Part shown: positions 8,549 through 18,038 of the stretch, piece by piece
How positions within the stretch are numbered: position 1 is the stretch's first letter
Layout: every line of letters starts with the position of its first letter
NCBI GenBank assembly: GCA_020634315.1
Contig: JACKBV010000023.1
Location: 11,843 to 75,842, forward strand
DNA length: 64,000 bases
From: Ardenticatenaceae bacterium
GTDB taxonomy: Bacteria > Chloroflexota > Anaerolineae > Promineifilales > Promineifilaceae
Direction: 5' to 3'
The notes under the pieces: model-generated
What the model saw: the letters and a program-made list of their open reading frames with translations, nothing else
What the model was told of the DNA's origin: nothing
Databases searched by the model: none
Position numbers and translations under genes: made by a program

Positions 8549-11500
8549 ATGAGACCGCAGTCTGATTCTTATGTTAACTGGCACAGCCGGGGCTTTCGCC
8601 TGGTTGGCCTCTTTTTACTCGTTTTGTTTGTTGGAATTTTTTCTTCATCTGTCGCCGCTGATAGTGCCGCGACCACAGATGAATTTTTCTTTCTTGATGG
8701 GACGTTAGCTCCTGGAGGGAGCGTTAATCCGGTTTACCCGAATTTCACCGGCAACCGCGACTTTAATTTTGCCTTGACGATCACGGGCAGTGGCCCAGTA
8801 GCGTTCACCCTGCGCAATGCAAGCAACACCATTGTCTGGCAGGGCAATGTGCAGGCGGGCGAGACCTTGTGGGGCAGTGGCACGCTTACACTGGGCCAAA
8901 ACCACATGACGCTGCTGAATACCGGGGCTGCTTCGGCCGGGTTTGAGCTGTATTTGTATGATTTACCGGCCGCGCCTTATGTGTGGAGTGGGGCGGCAGT
9001 TGGAATTGGTTTGAGCAGTGAAGCCCGTGTTCATTTCCCCAGCGATGGGCTGTATACGTTTAACCTTGGCGTTACATCTGGCAAATATCAATTTTTGCTG
9101 GACGATATGTATATCCAGAAAACGGCCGTTTCTCCTACCAGCGTCACCTACTTTGTCCCCGCCGGGACACATGATCTGAGTATCGTGCAAGACAGCACGG
9201 CGGGAGCCGCCTGGCAAGTCTCGATCTCGGACGTTGGCGCTTCCAATAACAGCTTGCCCTATGCCAAAGCAGGGGGCGGTCTGGCTGGCGATGATCCGCG
9301 CTTCGCGGAGGAATGGCTGCCGATTGCCCTTGGCGCGGCGACACAACTCAATCTGGAATTGAGCGTGACCGGAGCCGATGGGGATAATCTGGCGCTAGAA
9401 GTGCTGCCCGCCGGGCAAGCGCTGCATGTTCCCTTGCCTGATGTCTATGCCGGGGAGACAACCTGGTCAACCCTGGATTTGCCCGAAGGCATCAGCCTGA
9501 TTCATTTGACGGCCGATGTCGCCAATGTGGGCACATTGGGATATGAGTTGACACTCTATGATGTTCCTCAGGTGGATTATACGTGGAGTGGTCAGAGTGA
9601 TTTCCGCGGTTTGAACAGCCATGTACGCCTGGAATTCCCGACGGATGGGCTGTATCAATTTAATCTGGGGGTGGGAAACGGCCGTTACCAATTCCTGCTT
9701 GATGACAATTACATTCAGAAAACGGCCGAAACCAACACCAATGTCACCTACTTTGTCGCCACGGGCATTCATGATCTTTATGTGGTGCAAGATACGACCG
9801 CTGGCGCGGATTGGGATATTGCCATCAACTTCGTTTCGGCAACCAATAATACTTTGCCATATGCCAAGACCGGTGGTGATTTAGGCGGCACTGATAATGA
9901 CTTCAATGAGGAATGGCTGCCCATTTCTTTGGGAACGGCGCAAACGGTGAACATGGTTTTGGACGCCGGTGGCGACGCCGCCGACGATTTGAGCGTCGAA
10001 GTGTATGGCGCTACCGGCACGGTGCAGACATTTGCTTTGAACACAGTCTACGGCACAGAAAAAGTGTGGACAAACTTTGCTCTGAGCGCCGGGATCAATC
10101 GCCTGCGGGTTGTTACCGCCGGTGGCAATGTCGATCCGATGACATATGACTTGACCGTCAGCGCGGTGCCAGGGAATGGAACGGCCGTTTGGGATGGTTT
10201 CTCGCTTGCTGCGGGCAACAACGCCAGCCTCATGGTCAATTTCCCCAGCACGGGCACCTATCGCTTCGCGCTTGATAACAACGACGGGTTTGCCAATCTG
10301 GTGCTAGATGACCACATGATTATCACCGCGCCACAAGGCGAATCGTTGGTAAGCACCAGCTATGACATTGAAGTCACCGCTGGCATGCACCAGATTTTCA
10401 CCGTACAAGACCCAACTTTTGCTACCACCGATTGGTCAGCCAGCGTTACGCCTGTCAGCCCGGCCGAAAGCTTCTTTACGTTTGAAGGCACGCTAGACCC
10501 CGGTGAAAGCGTCACGCCTGAATATCCAACCAGCGGCGACCTGGACTTTAACTTTGAACTGGCTGTAACCAGTGGTGGCCCGGTCAATCTGGTTATCACG
10601 GATGGTGGCGGCTCGGTTGCCTGGAGTGGCGATGCCGCTCAAAATGAAGCGTTGTGGGGCACGAGTACACTCATGACGGGAACCAATGAATTGATGTTGA
10701 CCAATAATGGGGCAACGGCCGTTGACGTTTCCCTGACGTTGTACTACATCCCCAGCACAACCTATAGCTGGGTGGGCATGGCTGATCCCGCCGGACTCAA
10801 CAGCCACATTCGCCTCAACTTCCCCAATGACGGCTTGTATCAGTTTGACTTTGGCGTGAATGCTGGCGGCCTTTATCAATTCCAGGTTGACACAGATTAC
10901 ATTCAAAAGAGTGTTGATGCCGCTGGAAGCGTGACTTATTTCGTGACCGCAGGTGTACACGATTTGATTGTGGATCAGGAAACCGGCGGTGGCATGGTCA
11001 ACTGGTCGCTGGACATCGCTGAAGTTGGCGCGGCACACGACACCTTGCCCTACAGCAAAGTTGGTGGGCCATTGGGCGGAGGCAGCGACTTTAACGAAGA
11101 GTGGCTGCCCCTGAATCTGAGCGGGGCCACCATGGTAAACGTTGCCATGACGTTGGCTGGCAATGCGGGCGACCTCTTCATGATGAGCGTCAATGGCTTT
11201 GAAGTGACGCTGCTGGGCGGCGAGACGTATTGGACGACGCTTGATTTGAGCGCCGGGACGACGTTGTTCCACTTGCAAGCGTTAGCCGGAAACAGTGCGC
11301 CGTTGGATTATGACCTGACGGTATACGCGCTGCCGGAACTGCCCTATGCCTGGGATGGGTTGTCCGCCTCGCTGCAAGGCGCGAATCGCAACAGCGCGAT
11401 CCGCGTTGAATTCCCGAATGATGGCATGTACACCTTTGATCTGGGTGTGGATGGCGGGCGCTATCAATTCTTCTTGAATGAGGATTACATTCAGAAAACG

Positions 11501-12580
11501 GCCGAATCCGCAACCAATGTCACCTACTTTGTCCCCGCCGGTTTGCATGACTTGATGATTGTGCAAGACAGCAATGTTGGGGCTAATTGGGATGTGACGA
11601 TCACGCAAACGGCCGTTTCTCCCGATGCGCTTCCTTACCACAAAATGGGTGGCAACCTGGGCGGCGTTGGCAATGATTTCAGCGAAGAATGGCTGCCCTT
11701 GTATATCGGTGCAGAGGCGGAGGCCAATCTCCAAATCTCTGTGACCGGCAGCATTTCCGATTCATTGCAACTCGTGGTGATCAATGCCGGAGACGACACC
11801 GTCATTCAGACACTTGATCCATTGTTTGGCGGCGAAACCGTCTGGGCGACATTCCAGATTCCAGAAGCTGGCGTGCGCCTGCACCTGATGGCCGACGGTG
11901 ACAATGTCTCACCGCTGCAATACGACCTGACTGTCGTTCACCTGCCACAAATCACGGGATTGCTGGCTGACACCTATGCCTGGTCGGGTGTGTCTGCCGC
12001 CGATGGCTTGAATTCCACTCTGCGCATCGACACGCAAATCAGCGGCCTTTACCATGTGCAAGTGAGTATGCCGGATGTGGGCTTTATCACCTTGTTTGTT
12101 GATGAACTTGGGTTGGCGCCACAACAGCAGCTCTCCCCAACCGGCTTCTTCTATGAATTCGATCTGCCGCTAACGGCCGATTTGCACACCTTCCGCAGTG
12201 AACAGGACAACACGCCGGTTACGACCTGGACGATAACGACGACGTTGATGACGCCTGATGCGCCGCAGTTAACGGCCGTTGACCCTGTCTCGATTCCCAA
12301 TGACACGCCAGCAACCATCACCTTGTCCGGGGCGAACCTGATGCCCGGCGCGGTTGTCACCATGGTTCATGGCGGCACGACCGTGACCTTGAGCAATGTG
12401 CAGGTGCTGTCGTCTAACGAGGCAACGGCCGTTATCCCGGCTGGTTTGGCCGCTGGTTTCTATGACATAACCTGGACGAACCCGGATGACCAATTTGCCA
12501 CATTGAGCAATGCCATCCAGGTTTATCTACCCGCCGCAACTGTCTATTATCTTTATCTACCCATCGTGGAAAAGCCGTAA
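8549..12580 (+). CDS. Very large secreted protein of repeated beta modules with IPT/TIG-like domain and YLYLPIV tail
   Basis: 1,343 residues. A signal peptide spans residues 1-37 (LVGLFLLVLFVGIFSSSVAA). The body is a long internal duplication. An opening module (FFFLDGTLAPGGSVNP) at about residue 45 is repeated at about 640 (FFTFEGTLDPGESVTP). Each is followed by modules of about 200 residues sharing WSG...LN..IR..FP.DGLY.F, DDNYIQKTA, VTYFV.AG.HDL.VVQD and FNEEWLPI. Near residues 1250-1330 the chain turns into an IPT/TIG-like Ig fold (ITLSGANLMPGAVV). It ends YYLYLPIVEKP. No catalytic motif was seen; a surface or matrix structural role is likely. AAGGAG precedes the ATG. Seven exact AACGGCCGTT sites fall in this gene. 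Confidence 0.85.
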   Translation: MRPQSDSYVNWHSRGFRLVGLFLLVLFVGIFSSSVAADSAATTDEFFFLDGTLAPGGSVNPVYPNFTGNRDFNFALTITGSGPVAFTLRNASNTIVWQGNVQAGETLWGSGTLTLGQNHMTLLNTGAASAGFELYLYDLPAAPYVWSGAAVGIGLSSEARVHFPSDGLYTFNLGVTSGKYQFLLDDMYIQKTAVSPTSVTYFVPAGTHDLSIVQDSTAGAAWQVSISDVGASNNSLPYAKAGGGLAGDDPRFAEEWLPIALGAATQLNLELSVTGADGDNLALEVLPAGQALHVPLPDVYAGETTWSTLDLPEGISLIHLTADVANVGTLGYELTLYDVPQVDYTWSGQSDFRGLNSHVRLEFPTDGLYQFNLGVGNGRYQFLLDDNYIQKTAETNTNVTYFVATGIHDLYVVQDTTAGADWDIAINFVSATNNTLPYAKTGGDLGGTDNDFNEEWLPISLGTAQTVNMVLDAGGDAADDLSVEVYGATGTVQTFALNTVYGTEKVWTNFALSAGINRLRVVTAGGNVDPMTYDLTVSAVPGNGTAVWDGFSLAAGNNASLMVNFPSTGTYRFALDNNDGFANLVLDDHMIITAPQGESLVSTSYDIEVTAGMHQIFTVQDPTFATTDWSASVTPVSPAESFFTFEGTLDPGESVTPEYPTSGDLDFNFELAVTSGGPVNLVITDGGGSVAWSGDAAQNEALWGTSTLMTGTNELMLTNNGATAVDVSLTLYYIPSTTYSWVGMADPAGLNSHIRLNFPNDGLYQFDFGVNAGGLYQFQVDTDYIQKSVDAAGSVTYFVTAGVHDLIVDQETGGGMVNWSLDIAEVGAAHDTLPYSKVGGPLGGGSDFNEEWLPLNLSGATMVNVAMTLAGNAGDLFMMSVNGFEVTLLGGETYWTTLDLSAGTTLFHLQALAGNSAPLDYDLTVYALPELPYAWDGLSASLQGANRNSAIRVEFPNDGMYTFDLGVDGGRYQFFLNEDYIQKTAESATNVTYFVPAGLHDLMIVQDSNVGANWDVTITQTAVSPDALPYHKMGGNLGGVGNDFSEEWLPLYIGAEAEANLQISVTGSISDSLQLVVINAGDDTVIQTLDPLFGGETVWATFQIPEAGVRLHLMADGDNVSPLQYDLTVVHLPQITGLLADTYAWSGVSAADGLNSTLRIDTQISGLYHVQVSMPDVGFITLFVDELGLAPQQQLSPTGFFYEFDLPLTADLHTFRSEQDNTPVTTWTITTTLMTPDAPQLTAVDPVSIPNDTPATITLSGANLMPGAVVTMVHGGTTVTLSNVQVLSSNEATAVIPAGLAAGFYDITWTNPDDQFATLSNAIQVYLPAATVYYLYLPIVEKP

Positions 12581-12615
12581 GCGCACGTTGCTGGCACACT
12601 GCCGTAAATGAGTAA

Positions 12616-12684
12616 AGGCGGGGATGTCGCGCCGAGGGCTTATTTAATAAACGCCCTTAGCCGACATCCCCGCTCTTTTTTTAT
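12616..12684. terminator. Strong terminator between convergent genes
   Basis: GCGGGGATGTCG pairs with CGACATCCCCGC, with an inner GAGGGC/GCCCTT stem, and is followed on the right by a T7 run. It ends the large secreted-protein gene and sits at the 3' end of the convergent lipoprotein gene. Confidence 0.9.
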
Positions 12685-14228
12685 GATTGGGGGCGAGGTG
12701 GCAGCCAGTAAAAATTGCCTACCCATTGGCCTAGAGCCGGTTGTACGTTGTAGAGCGTGGATTGATCGGTGGGCGCATAAAAAACACCGCTGCTTTGCCG
12801 AATTACCACACCGCTGCCATCCGGGTTCCAGGTAGCCGTTAAATCCCAACTCGTCGTTGTCGGCCATAGGGCGTTGACACGGTCAAGCTGGTCGCCAAAC
12901 CCTTTGAGGATGTAGACGCCGTTCACGTCGAGAGAAGCAGGATTGTAGAGGAGAAATCCGAAACGGCCGTTTAGCAGATGAAACGGCGCAGCAATGCCAC
13001 TGGGCGCAACCGGCAGCGTATCTGTTTCTTCCAGTGCCAACTGCCCTTGATCGGGATTTACGCGCCAGATTTCCAGCATGGGCACTTGCAATTGGTCCCC
13101 ATTCACCTGGGGGCGCGAAACGAGCAGGCGGTCATCCTGCATCCAGGTGACATCGACCCAATGGGGGTCTGCATAGACAAAGCTGTTGGGCAGGGGCATG
13201 ATCTGCCCGGTCGGTATGTCGAACACGACGCGATCCCCGCCTTCGATAGCACTACGCCACAGTAAGAGGAAACGGCCGTTGCTCGCCCAGGCAATTGGCG
13301 CATATACCGCGACATTCGGTTGATTCGCCAGCAGCACTTGCGGCTCTTTTGCCGTGATATTAAAAAGCTGCAACCCGACAGACCCGCTGCCCCAAACGAC
13401 GTTTTGATTGTCAGGATGCCAGGCCAGATTGCCACAGGGGACGGCGCAAGACGCACTCAGTTTAACGCTCCCATTGCCTGTTTGTACCACGCGCACCTCA
13501 TACGTGGCTGCGGCTGGTTCCGTGAGCGCGGTTTGCGCGACGAATGCCATATGCTGCCCGTCGCGGGAAAGCGTCAGGTCCCGCACGCCAAACGCGCCAG
13601 ATACCAGCGTGCGGGTTTCGCGACTGTCCAGGTTTATGGAGAGGATGTCAAAGGTTTGCGGCAGCGTGTCGCTGACGGGTTCGGTATGGGTGACGCGGGC
13701 GGCAACGAGGAAACGGCCGTTTTCCGATACGGCAAAGCTGCTCACGTCACCGGTTAATAAGCTTTCCTGATATTCGCGTTCGCCGCTGCTTGCTCCCGGC
13801 AGCAGGGTGTCCACCTGTCCATTTTGCCGCCACAATTTCAATGAGCCATCGGCAATAAAGAGCAGTTCCCGGCTGATGCCCGGCAGCGGCAGTCCGCTGA
13901 CTGTTTGCGTGGATGGGTCGGTTTCGGGTGGTGCCGCCGGTGTGCTGATGGGGGTGCTGGTCGGTTGGAGCGTGGGCGTGGCAACGGCCGTTTCCGTGCC
14001 CGTTTCGCCGCTGCTGTCGCCCGGCAGCGTCACCGTTGGGGCAGCATTGATGGGATCACTGGTGGGAAGCGGCTGTGTTGGCAGTGTGCCACCTTCGCCA
14101 TCTGTGCCAACGGCCGTTGGCACGACCAATGTCACCGGGAATTCATCTGTTGTTTCGCCCGTACACGCAGCTGGCAGCAGTGCCAGCAAAAGAACAAGTA
14201 ACCATTGCCATGTAAGTAATTTTTTCAC
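12681..14228 (-). CDS. Lipoprotein with TolB/WD40-like beta-propeller
   Basis: About 515 residues. The signal peptide KKLLTWQWLLVLLLALLPAAC ends in a lipobox (LPAAC). A low-complexity T/P/G/E linker of about 95 residues follows, then a propeller region with repeated blade phrases such as FAVSENGRFLVAA, LTLSRDGQHMAFVAQ, LAWHPDNQNVVWG and IAWASNGRFLLLW. It is exported and lipid-anchored; the function may be ligand binding or protein scaffolding, and no enzyme motif was seen. A TTG at 14249 is in frame, but the GTG at 14228 follows TGAGG closely and gives a clean signal peptide. Five AACGGCCGTT sites lie within. Confidence 0.85.
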   Translation of the reverse strand: MKKLLTWQWLLVLLLALLPAACTGETTDEFPVTLVVPTAVGTDGEGGTLPTQPLPTSDPINAAPTVTLPGDSSGETGTETAVATPTLQPTSTPISTPAAPPETDPSTQTVSGLPLPGISRELLFIADGSLKLWRQNGQVDTLLPGASSGEREYQESLLTGDVSSFAVSENGRFLVAARVTHTEPVSDTLPQTFDILSINLDSRETRTLVSGAFGVRDLTLSRDGQHMAFVAQTALTEPAAATYEVRVVQTGNGSVKLSASCAVPCGNLAWHPDNQNVVWGSGSVGLQLFNITAKEPQVLLANQPNVAVYAPIAWASNGRFLLLWRSAIEGGDRVVFDIPTGQIMPLPNSFVYADPHWVDVTWMQDDRLLVSRPQVNGDQLQVPMLEIWRVNPDQGQLALEETDTLPVAPSGIAAPFHLLNGRFGFLLYNPASLDVNGVYILKGFGDQLDRVNALWPTTTSWDLTATWNPDGSGVVIRQSSGVFYAPTDQSTLYNVQPALGQWVGNFYWLPPRPQS

Positions 14229-14399
14229 AGTATGCCTCACAGATAACAAGAAAAATCCAACAATAACTACACAATAGCACCCGCACGCCTGCCTGACAAG
14301 CCTGCGTCAAATTGACGCGGGGGAAGCGATGGCAAATAGATGAAAAGAGTCGGATTTCGGTTTAAGATAAAGATGACGTAACGATTCAGCTTTTCTGGA

Positions 14400-14431
14400 A
14401 AGACCAGTCAGGTTTTCCTTGACCGGTCTAC
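14400..14431. other. Imperfect hairpin in the 14.23-14.55 kb intergenic region
   Basis: AGACCAGTCAGG faces CCTTGACCGGTCT around a T-rich loop. The surrounding 326 bases separate two divergent genes and show no open frame; promoters are expected here but none could be placed with confidence. Confidence 0.4.
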
Positions 14432-14554
14432 CTGAATAGATGCAAGCTGACGGTGATTGCAGTTGGTTTTTATGGACTATGTGCGCATTGTGTATGAGGT
14501 CTTAATCTTGTCTACGCAGCGTGCCGCACATCATAGTTAAGAAGTGAGGTTGTG

Positions 14555-15118
14555 ATGTCAGAAAATTCAGTCAAATTTGAAACACGGGAAGCATTTTTGG
14601 AAGCAGTGCAGCAGCACCAAGATTTAACCGGGGCAGATGCCAGCGGCTTAGATTTATCCGGTGCGCGTCTGATTGGCCTCAAGTTGGTGGGTGCCAATTT
14701 GCACGACGTTAATTTACATAAGGCCATTGTCGCCGCGAGTGACATGCAAGGCGTTGATCTGTCTGGGGCAAATTTAAGCGATACGTTTATTGCCGGTGTC
14801 AATTTTGCTCAAGCAAATGTACGCCAGGCAAGCTTTGCCGGGGCAAAAATCATCGGCGTCAATTGGGAAGAGGCCGATTTCACCGGTGCAGATTTGCAGC
14901 AAGTGCGTATGCGTGCCAGCAATGTGGAGGGATCTGACTTTAGCGAAGCGTTGACGGAAGGTGCTGCCTCCTCTGCGGTGTCCTGGGATGAGGCAAAAAC
15001 GCCGCCTGCGGCTTTGCCCGCCCCAATACGGAAATTCCCTGCCTGGCTGCCTGTTTTGCTGCTCCTGGGCGGATTGCTGATTTGGCGTCGCAAGCGGCAG
15101 CAGGCGGCGGAGGCGTAA
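14555..15118 (+). CDS. Pentapeptide-repeat protein with C-terminal membrane anchor
   Basis: About 187 residues. Residues 25-135 contain around 20 A(D/N)LxX pentapeptides (LTGADASGLDLSGARLIGLK and similar), predicting a right-handed quadrilateral beta-helix. After a Pro/Ala spacer, the C-terminus has a single hydrophobic segment WLPVLLLLGGLLIW followed by RRKRQQ, so the helix is tail-anchored, probably with its repeat domain outside. GAGG precedes the ATG at 14555; a GTG three bases earlier is a less likely start. The stop codon directly abuts the ATG of the next gene, giving a two-gene operon with the FAD oxidase. Confidence 0.88.
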   Translation: MSENSVKFETREAFLEAVQQHQDLTGADASGLDLSGARLIGLKLVGANLHDVNLHKAIVAASDMQGVDLSGANLSDTFIAGVNFAQANVRQASFAGAKIIGVNWEEADFTGADLQQVRMRASNVEGSDFSEALTEGAASSAVSWDEAKTPPAALPAPIRKFPAWLPVLLLLGGLLIWRRKRQQAAEA

Positions 15119-16507
15119 ATGACCACGTACAATCCTGTTACGGAGACGTTCTTAGCACAACTGCGTGACATTGTGGGCGTCGATGGCGTCAGTACGGCCG
15201 AATCTGAGCGCAATTTGCACGCGGCGGATATGTCCAGCCATCCGCCGCACCTCTGCGATGCGGTGGTGTGGCCGACTACAGGGGCGCAAGTGGCGGCGGT
15301 TTTGCGTCTGGCAAATGCGCACGGTGTGCCGGTGACGCCGTGGGGCGTTGGCTCATCGTTGGAAGGGAATCCCATTCCACTTTATGGGGGCATTTCTTTG
15401 TCAACGGAGCGAATGCAGGGGATTGTGGCTGTGCATGCCGATGATTTTCAGGTGACGGTGCAGCCGGGCATTGGTTACAAGGATTTGAACAAGAAGCTGG
15501 CTGCCTACGGCCTCTTTTTTCCGCCGGACCCTGGCGCCAATGCGACGATTGGGGGCATGTTGGCGAATAATGCGTCTGGGATTCGCACGGTGAAGTATGG
15601 GGCGTCGAAGGATAATGTGCTGCGTATGGAAGTGGCGCTGGCTGATGGCCGTCTCATTCATGTCGGGTCGCGCTCGATCAAGCAATCGTCGGGATATGAT
15701 TTGCTGCATTTGTTTATTGGCAGCGAGGGTACGCTGGGGGTGATTACGGAGGCGACGTTGAAGCTGACGCCGATTCCCGCTTTGATGAGTGCGGTGGTGG
15801 CGTCGTTTGTGGATGTGGAAACGGCCGTTACCGCTGTTGTTGCCATCAAAGGGACGGGGTTAGACCTGGCGGCGCTCGATTTCATTGATGGCTCTACGGC
15901 CGCTATGCTGACGCAAGAGAATGGTGTGGACATCCCGGCACAGCCAACATTGTTGATGGAATTTCACGCCACCCATGCGGAAACCATTGAACTGGGATTG
16001 GAAATGGTGCGCGAGATTTGTGTGGAAATGGGCGCGACGCGCATTCAGGCCACGGCCGATCCCACCGAGCGGCAGCGAATCTGGCATGCTCGCCATCAAA
16101 CCTACGAGACAAAACTGCGTCTTAACCCCGGCATTAGCTGGATGCCGATGGATGTGGCCGTGCCCATCACTGCTTATCCGGCGCTGGTTGTTTTTGCCGA
16201 GCAGGAAATGGCGGCAAAGGGGGTCTCTGGCTTTTTGATCGGCCATGCCGGGGATGGCAATATGCATTTTACGCTGGCTTATCAGGATAAAGAATCACAT
16301 GAGCGGGCGAAAGAGGTGAATACGGCCGTTATTCGACGGGCTGTCGATTTAGGTGGCACGGCAACTGGCGAACATGGTGTGGGCATTGGCAAAGCGCCGC
16401 TGATGCCTTACGAACACGGCCTTGCACTAGACGTGATGCGCCAGATTAAGCAAACCCTTGACCCCAACAGCATCCTCAACCCCGGCAAGATTTTCCCAAA
16501 GCTGTGA
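15119..16507 (+). CDS. FAD-linked oxidase, GlcD/D-lactate dehydrogenase type
   Basis: 462 residues, matching GlcD-type flavoproteins. The FAD-binding PCMH domain is at residues 35-215, with [34 protein letters not shown] and [18 protein letters not shown]. The C-terminal oxidase domain ends with [12 protein letters not shown] and [13 protein letters not shown]. These enzymes oxidise D-2-hydroxy acids such as glycolate or D-lactate, passing electrons to a carrier. No iron-sulfur GlcF partner is next to it, which favours a D-lactate dehydrogenase-like role. It directly follows the pentapeptide gene with no gap. Confidence 0.92.
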   Translation: MTTYNPVTETFLAQLRDIVGVDGVSTAESERNLHAADMSSHPPHLCDAVVWPTTGAQVAAVLRLANAHGVPVTPWGVGSSLEGNPIPLYGGISLSTERMQGIVAVHADDFQVTVQPGIGYKDLNKKLAAYGLFFPPDPGANATIGGMLANNASGIRTVKYGASKDNVLRMEVALADGRLIHVGSRSIKQSSGYDLLHLFIGSEGTLGVITEATLKLTPIPALMSAVVASFVDVETAVTAVVAIKGTGLDLAALDFIDGSTAAMLTQENGVDIPAQPTLLMEFHATHAETIELGLEMVREICVEMGATRIQATADPTERQRIWHARHQTYETKLRLNPGISWMPMDVAVPITAYPALVVFAEQEMAAKGVSGFLIGHAGDGNMHFTLAYQDKESHERAKEVNTAVIRRAVDLGGTATGEHGVGIGKAPLMPYEHGLALDVMRQIKQTLDPNSILNPGKIFPKL

Positions 16508-16632
16508 GAAGCAGGGAAGAGGGAAGAGGGAAGAGAGAAAAGAGAAGAGTGATGGAGGGAGGATGGGCGTGTGCGTGCTCTCTTCCCTCCTCTCTCTTCA
16601 TTCTTCTCTCCTCATCCTTCCCTCTTCTCCTA
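16507..16632. repeat. Polypurine tract followed by a polypyrimidine tract
   Basis: About 55 bases of G/A-only sequence (GGGAAGAGGGAAGAG units) are followed by about 50 bases of C/T-only sequence, together forming a loose inverted repeat. It lies between the convergent oxidase and PlsC-like genes and may act as a terminator or form triplex-type structures. Confidence 0.6.
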
Positions 16633-17289
16633 CTGGGCTAATTCGCGCAGGCGGGGGTGATCGGTATAAAAGCCCTGGTACTGTGTGGGCAGCATGGCGG
16701 CAATCCGACACATAATTTCGTCGGTTTGTGTTTGCAGATATTGGTCACGATCTTGATGATCAAGCGGCGGCAAGGTAAAGGGTTCGCCTGCTTGCACAAC
16801 AACTTTGGAGCGTTTCAGGTGGCGCAAATTTCTCTTGACGACCCGATCTTCTGTGCCGTACAGGGCGATGGGAACGATGGGAACGCCGGTTTTGGCGGCG
16901 AGAAATGCGGTGCCATGTTTGCCTTCGAGGAGTGTCTCTTGTGGGCTGCGCGTTCCCTCCGGGGCGATCACCAGAAATTGCCCCTGGCGCAATCGTTTGA
17001 CAACAACACGCATGGTGTGGAAATCAGCATCGAAGCGGTTGAGCCAAAGGGCGTCGAGGTATTTGACAATAAAGCGCCATAAAGTGGATTTCTGGTATTT
17101 TTCGGCGATCATGAGGATGAGGTCGTCGCGGTTGATGAGGGTAAGGGTGAGGATGGCGTCCAGACGACCCAGGTGATTGGATGCGGCGATGTAGCTGCCA
17201 TGCTTGGGTAGGTTTTCGATCCCAATTGCGGTTACGTCAGCGATTAAAAAGATAACAAATCTGGCCCCCAGGCGGATTAATTTCTTCAT
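16630..17289 (-). CDS. plsC: 1-acyl-sn-glycerol-3-phosphate acyltransferase (PlsC family)
   Basis: 219 residues. The HX4D catalytic motif is present as NHLGRLDA (residues 38-45). The substrate-binding block APEGTRS lies near residue 110, and GVPIVPIALYG near 135 is the usual fourth motif. A hydrophobic N-terminus anchors it to the membrane. The family adds the second acyl chain to lysophosphatidic acid to give phosphatidic acid. AAGGAG lies just before the ATG. A strong family assignment; the symbol is for the family, since paralogues are common. Confidence 0.88.
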   Translation of the reverse strand: MKKLIRLGARFVIFLIADVTAIGIENLPKHGSYIAASNHLGRLDAILTLTLINRDDLILMIAEKYQKSTLWRFIVKYLDALWLNRFDADFHTMRVVVKRLRQGQFLVIAPEGTRSPQETLLEGKHGTAFLAAKTGVPIVPIALYGTEDRVVKRNLRHLKRSKVVVQAGEPFTLPPLDHQDRDQYLQTQTDEIMCRIAAMLPTQYQGFYTDHPRLRELAQ

Positions 17290-17359
17290 ATAATCTCCTT
17301 CCAGATGTAATGGAATCCATTATACCGATCTTGAGAACTTGTTTGCCAGAGGATGAAAT

Positions 17360-17815
17360 TTGTATGAGGAGATGGGAGAAACGGCCGTTATGATAGACAA
17401 GCCATACACCATTACCCGTACCTGCCCTGCCTGTCATGGGCGTAAAACAACGCTGTACCCCCATTGCGCCGTTTGTCAGCAGCCTGTCGTTGAGGATGAT
17501 CCCTGGTGGAAGTACCCTGATTATCCGTTGCCTTGCGGCCACGAGGCGCTGTCGCTACGCATGGAGCAAGTGTGTGGGGGCTGTGAGGGAAACGGCCGTA
17601 TCACCCAACACCTCTCCCCTGCCGAATGGCTGGCTTATCGTCGCCACCGTCGGCGGCGGCGTGCCTTTGTTGCCGTCCTTATCCTCATTCTCCTGGCCAC
17701 GCTGGGTTATTTCATCCTGCGTGAACCCCATTATTTGTGCGGCACTGTGTGGTATGGGTTGGGAACGGCCGTTCTTTTGACAATTCACCGTTTCCCATTG
17801 ACAATTGGTCATTAA
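17360..17815 (+). CDS. Small zinc-binding membrane protein with DnaJ-like CxxC clusters
   Basis: 151 residues, or 141 if it starts at the second ATG (17390). It has four Cys clusters: CPACHG, CAVC, CGHE and CGGCEGNG. Two follow the CxxCxGxG pattern of the DnaJ central domain and related zinc fingers. A basic RRHRRRRR stretch precedes one transmembrane segment (FVAVLILILLATLGYFIL). The product is probably a membrane-bound zinc protein with its fingers in the cytoplasm. No family could be named. The ATG at 17390 follows an AACGGCCGTT site directly, so that decamer forms part of either its leader or its N-terminus. Confidence 0.7.
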   Translation: MYEEMGETAVMIDKPYTITRTCPACHGRKTTLYPHCAVCQQPVVEDDPWWKYPDYPLPCGHEALSLRMEQVCGGCEGNGRITQHLSPAEWLAYRRHRRRRRAFVAVLILILLATLGYFILREPHYLCGTVWYGLGTAVLLTIHRFPLTIGH

Positions 17816-17869
17816 CATTTGTATCGGAAATTTTATGCGTGTAACGCTATAACTGAAAACAAAGTACAA

Positions 17870-17986
17870 CTAGGTAAACCGCAGAACGTTTTCGGATAAC
17901 CGACACGCCAAAATCTGCGGTTTCCTTCAAGGAATCGGCAAGGTTTCACGTGATTTGTTTCTGAAAATTTCTTGCCGATTACCTAG
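17870..17986 (+). ncRNA. Candidate structured RNA or palindromic element: nested multi-stem junction
   Basis: Three perfect pairings nest without conflict. CTAGGTAA (17870) pairs with TTACCTAG (17979-17986). Inside that, ACCGCAGA (17878) pairs with TCTGCGGT (17914), and ATCGGCAAG (17934) pairs with CTTGCCGAT (17971). A mini-stem TTCC/GGAA lies between the two arms, and TCGG/CCGA lies inside the first arm. The whole reads as a closed multi-branch junction. It sits 50 bases before the deoxynucleoside kinase start and could be a cis-regulatory leader, a small RNA or a miniature mobile element. Strand is assumed from the downstream gene. Confidence 0.5.
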
Positions 17987-18038
17987 CAACACAATACAAA
18001 AATTCACATCATCACCCATAAATCCCACGGAGATTCCC

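Noticed and set aside
12608..12835. Small open frame after the large secreted protein
   Set aside because: It crosses a strong terminator and then lies antisense to the propeller lipoprotein.
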